Of a stretch of 14,870 nt of DNA, positions 9,340 through 14,870 are shown piece by piece (the stretch's first letter is position 1; every line of letters starts with the position of its first letter). The position numbers and the translations under genes are program-made. Location: contig JNET01028195.1 of NCBI GenBank assembly GCA_000697455.1, positions 1 to 14,870 on the forward strand. Reading direction: 5' to 3'. Source of the DNA: Basidiobolus heterosporus B8920 (taxonomy: Eukaryota > Basidiobolomycota > Basidiobolomycetes > Basidiobolales > Basidiobolaceae). The notes under the pieces were generated by a model, which saw only the letters and a program-made list of their open reading frames with translations, was not told the origin of the DNA and ran no database searches.

Positions 9340-9843
9340 TCAATTTCCCAAGGCAAATATGATTAAATTAGTTAATAGCAGGACCGGTACTTTCCAAGTT
9401 GTTTTCTTTTCACTGAAACTTTTGGAAGGCGGTGCTGTATTCTTTCTGAAATCGATTGTTGGGCTGGGTGGAAGCGGAGCGTTAAGTGCCAGTATGCAGA
9501 AATGATGGGAATTCCTGGAGAGATTTTGATTACTGGTTAGCTGTACATAATAATCATCACCAGGCGGTATCTGATTTGGAATCAACCAATCAAGTGACCC
9601 ATTTCTTGATAGACTCTTTGCTATCTCGCCTGAAAAAATAGGATTGTTGGGATTAGGGCCTGATTTATACAATGCCAAGGCAAAGTCAACTAATTCAGAC
9701 GATAGCCCATAGAATCTATATTTTAGTGTCACGGTATCTCCTCTCGCCCACAGTGTGTGTGAGTTAGGTTCATGGAATGTGAAATTTAAGGCCAGGGTTA
9801 GTCTATAGAAAGCCGTGGTAATAACCAAGGAGGTGATTTTCAT
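9340..9843 (-). CDS. Kre9/KNH-domain GPI-anchored cell-surface protein
   Basis: This single-exon frame encodes 167 residues. A signal peptide (residues 1 to about 18, basic start then hydrophobic and small residues) leads into one Ig-like Kre9/KNH domain of the Ser-Thr-rich GPI-anchored family (PF10342 type). Its landmarks are EPNSHTLWARGDTVTLKYRF, then LDWLIPNQIPPGDDYYVQL and HHFCI. A Pro/Ser/Lys linker and a C-terminal hydrophobic span (about 149-165) end the chain, as expected of a GPI-attachment signal. NFT, NGS and NLS are possible N-glycosylation sites. Such proteins sit at the plasma membrane or wall and some members affect beta-1,6-glucan. The Ser/Thr-rich region common in the family is nearly absent. 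It converges with the PAS gene (175 nt between stops). The family call rests on motif spacing, not on a database search. Confidence 0.78.
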   Translation of the reverse strand: MKITSLVITTAFYRLTLALNFTFHEPNSHTLWARGDTVTLKYRFYGLSSELVDFALALYKSGPNPNNPIFSGEIAKSLSRNGSLDWLIPNQIPPGDDYYVQLTSNQNLSRNSHHFCILALNAPLPPSPTIDFRKNTAPPSKSFSEKKTTWKVPVLLLTNLIIFALGN

Positions 9844-10427
9844 GGTGATATGAATAAGATTGGGCAGCGTAGTAAATCTTGATGTCGTTAAATATCTAGA
9901 GCCAGTGTAAAGTATAATGGAATTTCAGCTGGTCTATATGATAATGGTAAAGATATTGTTGATACACCGAAACGGATTGAAAAAATGGCTAATCATTCTT
10001 CAACTGACCCAAATGGATTATGAACACAGCGGAGTAAAATCCTCCTGTTGTGGAATTTTTGTGTCATTTACCCACAATCCCTGCGCTTTCCAAAACGGAT
10101 GCATTTGCAATCGCCAATTACAGTGCTTTTTTGTCTTTGTTATCAACATTAAGCAAACCAGATCTAGATGAAACTTTCAATGCTGCCCACTATTGAAATG
10201 TTTCGTTGTTAGAATACCAAAAAGAAACAAAAGCTATGAGTTTTGATATTAACCGAGTAAATTTTAACAAGTTTATACCGGGTTTTCCATTACACTATTT
10301 AGTCTTTGATGGTTGTTTTTAGCGAGTTTGGACATGCTCGAACTTACTAAGCCTCAGGGCTGGTGCTATATAAACGTCGACTGAGCCGCTGTTCCTTTGA
10401 TAAAAAGCCAGTAAGAGCTCATAGATC
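9844..10427. promoter_or_regulatory. Divergent upstream region of the GPI-protein and secreted-peptide genes
   Basis: The two genes point away from each other across 584 nt. On the plus strand a strong TATA box (10367-10374) lies about 60 nt before the peptide ATG. No equally clear TATA is seen for the minus-strand gene. A plus-strand frame at 9917-10171 is rich in rare-looking residues and matches nothing, so I treat it as spurious. No RNA gene was seen. Confidence 0.45.
10367..10374 (+). promoter_or_regulatory. TATA box of the secreted-peptide gene
   Basis: The sequence tatataaa lies 54-61 nt upstream of the ATG at 10428. That spacing fits a transcription start about 30 nt downstream and a short leader of about 30 nt. 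It is the clearest TATA element in the window and supports the small gene being real and tightly regulated. Confidence 0.6.
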
Positions 10428-10710
10428 ATGAAACACACACTACTCATGCTTTGTCTAATCATCCTATTCGGTATCACCATGGCAGAAGTTAAACGTCGAC
10501 CCAGACGTGGGATCAAAGATGTACATGGGAACACTTTGAGCTATGTTTTAATTACGTTGACACCAAGTAAGGAATCTTCACATCTGTAACATGAGCACCA
10601 TTCTAATCTTGATTTGGGATATAGCCCCTAGTCATCATGTGAAACCCGAAAAGACCAGTGTTCAATTCACATCTTCCCAAATCCCCATTGCAACCTCTCA
10701 GCTAAAATAG
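10428..10710 (+). CDS. Small secreted peptide with dibasic sites (unrecognised)
   Basis: Two exons, 10428-10566 and 10625-10710, give 74 residues. The 58-nt intron has a gtaagg donor, a ctaat branch-like site and a tatag acceptor. Residues 1-19 form a classic signal peptide (MKHTLLMLCLIILFGITMA). Directly after it stands EVKRRPRRG, with two Arg-Arg pairs that would suit Kex2-type cleavage, leaving a peptide of about 47 residues (GIKDVHGNTL...). The mature part has no Cys, so it is not a disulphide-rich effector. A TATA box 60 nt upstream and AATAAA at 10777-10782, 67 nt after the stop, frame a complete gene. I do not recognise a family. It could be a propeptide-type signal, an effector-like peptide or a lineage-specific orphan. 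Confidence 0.62.
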
Positions 10711-10776
10711 GGCTATCTGTCTTGTTCTTTATGACTTGGTTCTTGCCAATAACATTTGAAAATTTAAAATGTACCC

Positions 10777-10782
10777 AATAAA
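10777..10782 (+). terminator. Poly(A) signal of the secreted-peptide gene
   Basis: AATAAA lies 67 nt after the stop codon at 10708-10710 and before the convergent end of the lipid phosphatase gene at 10847. It is the only consensus signal in this spacer on the plus strand. Confidence 0.5.
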
Positions 10783-10846
10783 TAGGATAGATTAATTTGG
10801 CTAATCTACCATAATAATGTATTCTAACCGTGCCATTTAAGATTGG

Positions 10847-11911
10847 TCAGATATTGGCTTCGGTGTATTGGCCAACAGGGTTGCCAGATAACAGCGAATT
10901 TTGTTCAAGATTTAAAGATCTAGGTGTTTTTGATCCCACAGCCGACCTGTTTCTTCCGCTTAACAATGTAGATGCGTCCGATCTGGTTTCGAATGGCCGT
11001 TCCGAATGCGTTAGTTTTAGTGATGGATAATACTGATGGTAAGAAAAATAAGCAGTGATAAAGCCTAAATGATCAAACACTCACATTATTAGTAAATTTT
11101 ACGGTAGTGGCCAATCAGTTCAATTAAAAGCTCACCTATTAATCCACCAGCAACTACATCGGACCAATGATGTCTATAGTCCGTGATTCTAGATATTCCA
11201 ATTAAGCTCGCACCTAGTAAAGGTGCCAACACAAGAAAACACTTGTAAGTATGACCACGTTCGTCGAATAGATGGAGTTTTCCTGCCAGATAGAAGCTGA
11301 AAAAACCTAATCCTGAAAACGCCACTATAATGGTTCATTAGTATGGTGGTTCCTTTACTCCATATAGTAAAATACTAACTTGTCGTATGACCGCTGGGAA
11401 AGCTTTTCATTCCATCATTGAATATGTATCGATCCGGCTGAGTGCATATTTTTGTTGAACTTAGTCTTAGAGGTGGATCACTTGGTGGCATACCATTTTC
11501 AAATTGTGGTCTGCATCGATCGATGAAGTCAGGTCTGTGTCTTCCAACGGATGATTTGAGGATCCCTGTGATTAAAAACGACAGAGAAACAGCCAAAAAC
11601 AGACCCAGTAAACCGTTATGGCAATCGAGAGGGCTCTGTTTCCTGATATACGAAACCCCAACGATCAAAAGAGCTGGAAGGAAAATCGAAAGTATCATGT
11701 CCATGCCAATGCTTAATCTCTCATGCGGTTGGAATGGATAGCTGATGGTTTTGTCTGTCACGGAGAATTCTTTCTCGAAAGGAACTAGTTGATCGATCCA
11801 GAAAAATATGAGGGTAAGAGCACTGACAATGATCCAATCCCATACATAGGTCAACAGCAGCGTTCTAAAAGTTATCGATTCAATCCCAAACTGTACTGTT
11901 CTAGTAGTCAT
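10847..11911 (-). CDS. DPP1: PAP2-type lipid phosphate phosphatase (Dpp1-like)
   Basis: This integral membrane enzyme removes phosphate from diacylglycerol pyrophosphate, phosphatidate and related lipids. Minus-strand exons are 11911-11380, 11324-11136 and 11064-10847, giving 312 residues; introns are 55 and 71 nt. All three PAP2 phosphatase motifs are present: KSSVGRHRP (119-127), PSGH (172-175) and [12 protein letters not shown] (222-233), with their catalytic His residues. About six hydrophobic spans are visible, the first near residues 25-40. The third exon reads [11 protein letters not shown], typical of yeast Dpp1 and relatives, then a polar tail with LLSG repeated twice. The first-intron junction gives GHTTMAF where relatives often have GHTSTSF; the phase allows no other simple choice. 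It shares a 506-nt divergent promoter with ZNG1. Substrate preference cannot be read from the sequence. Confidence 0.94.
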
Positions 11912-11966
11912 TCAAATCAAGCTTATATCAAGAATTATTCAAATCTCGTTCGGGTTTTGCAGGATA

Positions 11967-11986
11967 TACACACATATATATATATA
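11967..11986. repeat. CA/TA dinucleotide microsatellite
   Basis: A short run of acaca followed by (ta)n lies about 60 nt upstream of the DPP1-like ATG. It is simple sequence, likely variable in length between strains. Confidence 0.6.
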
Positions 11987-12066
11987 ATTCCACCAAACCT
12001 GCTGGTCATCATAGTTATGGTTGGCTATTTATCCTCATTTTGCACCTCTGACTTGGCTTTTCTGAG

Positions 12067-12113
12067 TGAGTGTGTGTATATGCATATGAGCACATGTGTA
12101 CGTGTACATATGG
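12067..12113. repeat. Alternating purine-pyrimidine tract
   Basis: About 45 bases alternate purine and pyrimidine almost without a break (gtgtgtgtatatgcatatg, then gcacatgtgtacgtgtac and on to atatg). Such tracts can adopt Z-form DNA under negative supercoiling, which divergent transcription produces. That is known of the sequence class; activity here is inference. Confidence 0.5.
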
Positions 12114-12417
12114 AAGTACTGGGTGGGTGTGTGCTTTACATACTAGTTAGGATGACTATGTCACTTAGATGAGGCTCTTGGTGACGAGTACTTTTAATCA
12201 AATATGACGTGTAATTTAACCAGTCGTTGGTCTGTTTTGTGTTAATCATCATTTAGAACAGTAGTACATGGCTTAATTGCAACCTGCACAGATCTAACGT
12301 CACAGATGATTGATTTTTCTTATTAGTTAATGATGCGAAAATATACAAGCCAATATTTAGGCAGTATTAGCTTCACCCAGTATCTTAGAAAGCTTTAGCG
12401 TATTTATACACTTGGCA

Positions 12418-14275
12418 ATGGCTTCACAAAACCCAAGTTTAGAAGTTGAATGTCCCATTCTCATTGAGTAAGAGTCACTTTCATGTACCCTCATTTTGAC
12501 CGAATCTTAAAACGTTTCAATTTTGATTTCATTGCAGCACTGAGGAAATTCCTGATCTAATTGAAGTTCAAGAACAAACTGTGAAAAAGTAAATATTTTT
12601 TATCTGTTCTAGGAATATTCTTTCCTATCCAACGCTATAGTATATTGATACGCCTTTTGATATGAATCAGACCTATTGAAGAGAGTGATGTAGAGAAAAA
12701 GATTCCCATTACAATTGTAACTGGTTTTCTTGGTTCCGGGAAGACCACTTTGTTGAATTACATCCTTACAGAGCAACATAACAAACGCGTAGCTGTTATA
12801 CTGAATGAGTTTGGCGAGAGTAAATACGTTTTTATCATAAGATAGACCGTTATGATATATAGTAATATTAATGTTTTATCTTTTAGGCAGCGATATTGAA
12901 AAATCTCTTTCTGTCAATCAAGACGGCGAGCTATACGAAGAATGGTTAGAATTACGAAATGGGTGTTTGTGCTGCTCAGTAAAGTAAGCTTCGATAGACG
13001 TATTATTGTTCAGGAATATCAGTAGTAAAGTATCCTAGGGATTCAGGTGTTAAAGCCATTGAAAACCTCATGACCAAAAAGGGAAAATTCGACTATATTC
13101 TTCTTGAAACTACTGGTATGTGGCGAACACTCTTTTCATTCCAAGACAATATGGTTGTTGACATTTTGCTGTGTATTTTTAGGTCTCGCTGATCCAGGTA
13201 TATGTGGATTATCACAGATATAACTATAGAGTAGAAAAATATCAACATTCTTGACTCTCAGGCCCCATCGCTTCCATATTTTGGCTCGACGATCAATTAT
13301 GCAGTGAAATCTTTCTAGATGGAATCATTACTGTTGTGGATGCAAAGCATGCGGAACAGGTAATGGATGATCGCACCTCACGTTAAAAGTCAAATGCACT
13401 CATATGGTCATCAATTTAGCAACTTCAAGAGAAAAAAGCTGACAGTGAAGTCAACGAGGCAATCAAGTTAGTGTCTAGGCCTAATTAGGCGGTTTTGTAT
13501 ATATTTACTAAATATTTGTGACAGACAAATTGCTCTTGCCGATAGACTCATATTGAACAAGGTTGATTTGGTTGGTAAAGATGAATTGAAGAATCTCGAA
13601 TCAGTTATCAGGTAATTTATGATGTACGCTAAACGTCTTCTGGTTCCAGCTCTCTAAATGATTGCTTTCAGGTCTATTAACTCTGAAGCCAGCATGGTGA
13701 TGACAGAGAATGCTAAGTAATATTGTGGCTTTTTCATACTGCAATTCATCAATATTTAACTAATCCAAATTCATGATTGAAGAGTATCAATGGACTTCAT
13801 TCTTGATATTGGCGCTTACGATGTCAAGACAACTAAAAGTGCGCCTGATTTTGTGAGCTCAACAAGCAAAAGTCATTTAGACCAGGTATAGCTTGATGTA
13901 TAACGAGGATACCAATGCCATTTTATACTTAAGCATTTATTCCTCTAGGATGTCACTACGGTGTGTATTAGATTTGAGAATGATTGTGAAGATGTAAAGA
14001 AAGTAGAAACTTGGATCCAGGAGCTTCTGTGGGAAGGAAAGGTCCCTGGCCAAGATGGTGAAGAGGAAGTTGCCGTTCTGAGATTGAAGGGTATTCTAAC
14101 ACCCCAAGGCCAACCCCATCTCCGAGTAGTTATTCAAGGAGTACATCAAATCTATGATTTGCAAGAGATTCCAATTACCTCGGATACTACGAAAGAGAGT
14201 AAAATTGTACTGATTGGCAAGGGATTGAAACAATCACAACTGGAGCAATCTCTACGAGATTTCCTTCGTCAGTAG
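12418..14275 (+). CDS. ZNG1: Zinc-chaperone GTPase of the CobW/COG0523 family (Zng1)
   Basis: Zng1 uses GTP to hand zinc to methionine aminopeptidase 1. Twelve exons join in frame to 381 residues (human 395): 12418-12467, 12538-12588, 12671-12819, 12887-12983, 13039-13115, 13183-13197, 13262-13359, 13420-13466, 13525-13611, 13672-13716, 13783-13885 and 13949-14275. Landmarks are the P-loop GFLGSGKT (52-59), NEFGE (79-83), the metal-binding GCLCC (Cys 110, 112, 113), ETTG (139-142) with LADPG, the guanine-specificity NKVD (206-209), and a CobW C-terminal domain (about 274-381, [12 protein letters not shown]). The stretch [19 protein letters not shown] is nearly identical to human. The N-terminus carries CPILID (12-17), like the CPELVPI motif that in man binds the MetAP1 zinc finger. 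Exon 6 is a 15-nt microexon. Eleven introns in under 1.9 kb is the highest density in the window. Confidence 0.97.
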
Positions 14276-14445
14276 AGATAATCCTTACCAGCATACTATC
14301 AATATTCTATAAACATCACCATTCGCCAACAAGGTGATTATTTGTTAGAATTAAACTTTACCATCTTAAACATAGCTATCCCATTCAATTCATTGTTATA
14401 TTATATCATGAACAAAATTCCAGTGTTGGGTCTATTGAAGTGATT
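14276..14445. other. Convergent 3' spacer between ZNG1 and the last gene
   Basis: 170 nt separate the two stops. No AATAAA is seen for ZNG1; ctataaac near 14308 and aattaaac near 14350 are weak candidates. On the minus strand AATAAA (14445-14450) overlaps the stop codon of the neighbouring gene, implying a very short 3' leader. Confidence 0.45.
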
Positions 14446-14865
14446 TTATTCTTCAGCATTTTCACTCTCTTGTGAGGAATTCTTGGATCCTGGTACTACA
14501 ATATTGATGCTAATTTGCACGGGAACTTCCTCGCCATCACATTGGACCTTTGCTTTTCCTGTAGTTGACCAGCCGTAGCTTCCGGTGGACATCTTAATTG
14601 GTTTTGCGACTAGTGAGGTAATGATATCCTCATTATCTTCAGTGTCATTAGAGATAATAACTTTTAGTGGCTTAGCTGTGTCCAAGAAGGTTTCTAATAA
14701 CGGTAAAACCTATAACACAAAACATTAGGGAAGTCCAAGTTAACTATGTTCGAATGTATTATTACTTACTTGGGTTTTACTCTTTTTTGGTGACTGCTCT
14801 GAGTTGGATTCTTCCGGTTCAGTTGGTTCCTTCCTTTTGCTTATATCTGATTTCGTGTCTGGCAT
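14446..14865 (-). CDS. Conserved small STGSYGW-motif protein, function unknown
   Basis: Two minus-strand exons, 14865-14770 and 14709-14446, give 119 residues; the 60-nt intron has a perfect gtaagt donor and falls between codons. Residues 1-32 are charged and end in PKKSKTQ, a possible nuclear signal. The rest is a compact domain: a helix (VLPLLETFLDTAKPLKVII), a central motif KMSTGSYGWSTTGKAKV (about 72-88) and a strand block VPVQISINIVVPGSK. An acidic Ser/Glu tail follows. I have an impression of similar short proteins with (F/M)STGSYGW and a later GSK in many fungi and plants, all without a known role; this is memory, not a search. The ATG is five bases from the window edge, so a longer start to the right cannot be excluded, but the model is complete as it stands. 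Confidence 0.8.
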
Positions 14866-14870
14866 AGTCA

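Larger units (their letters stand above)
11912..12417. promoter_or_regulatory. Divergent promoter region of DPP1-like and ZNG1 genes
   Basis: No protein is supported here. The region holds a (TA)n run, a long alternating purine-pyrimidine stretch, and two TGACGT (CRE/ATF-like) half-sites: 12205-12210 on the plus strand and 12297-12302 on the minus strand, 213 and 121 nt before the ZNG1 ATG. A plus-strand frame at 11789-12172 runs through the simple repeats and is spurious. Binding by bZIP factors is inferred from the motif only. Confidence 0.4.

Noticed and set aside
9917-10171. Plus-strand frame of 84 codons in the divergent promoter
   Set aside because: Its composition is erratic, with Cys and Phe clusters. 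It has no signal peptide or motif and sits where promoters are expected.
10830-11030. Plus-strand frame antisense to the lipid phosphatase last exon
   Set aside because: It is the shadow of a well-supported coding exon on the other strand.
11789-12172. Plus-strand frame of 127 codons
   Set aside because: It begins antisense to the lipid phosphatase first exon and runs through TA and TG simple repeats, giving low-complexity sequence.

Overview
The window is nuclear DNA of a fungus. Genes are split by many short introns (about 55-85 nt) with GT...AG ends, and they alternate tightly between strands. The proteins are typical of fungi: dipeptidyl-peptidase V, Efr3 with a serine-rich tail, a Kre9-like GPI-anchored wall protein, and a short PAS-only protein of a kind I associate with zygomycete-grade fungi (Mortierella, Mucoromycota and relatives). 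I infer an early-diverging fungus with moderate confidence and cannot name the genus.

Layout from left to right. At 1-1236 (+) lies the C-terminal part of a secreted-type dipeptidyl-peptidase V, cut by the left edge. EFR3 (1869-4694, +, six exons) is the plasma-membrane anchor of the PI4-kinase complex. IMP3 (5003-5705, -, three exons) is a U3 snoRNP protein. It shares a 400-nt divergent promoter with an OPA3-family mitochondrial membrane protein (6106-6932, +, five exons). A probable small unrecognised gene lies on the minus strand at 7248-7714. A two-PAS-domain protein follows at 8215-9164 (+), then a Kre9/KNH-domain GPI-anchored protein at 9340-9843 (-). A 74-residue secreted peptide with two dibasic sites lies at 10428-10710 (+, two exons). 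A PAP2-type lipid phosphatase is at 10847-11911 (-, three exons). ZNG1, a zinc-chaperone GTPase of the COG0523 family, is at 12418-14275 (+, twelve exons, one of only 15 nt). A small conserved STGSYGW-motif protein of unknown role is at 14446-14865 (-, two exons).

The genes do not form one pathway. They are a housekeeping mixture covering lipid signalling at the plasma membrane, ribosome assembly, mitochondrial membrane shape, lipid dephosphorylation and zinc delivery. Secreted, wall and sensory genes are interspersed. Every multi-exon model below was assembled by hand and is in frame from start to stop. No transposons, viral relics, tRNA, rRNA or CRISPR arrays were seen.

The points most worth a second look are the 15-nt microexon and N-terminal CPxL motif of ZNG1, the hidden minus-strand small gene at 7248-7714, an intron-like 63-nt segment in the PAS gene that keeps the frame whether spliced or kept, and the secreted dibasic peptide.
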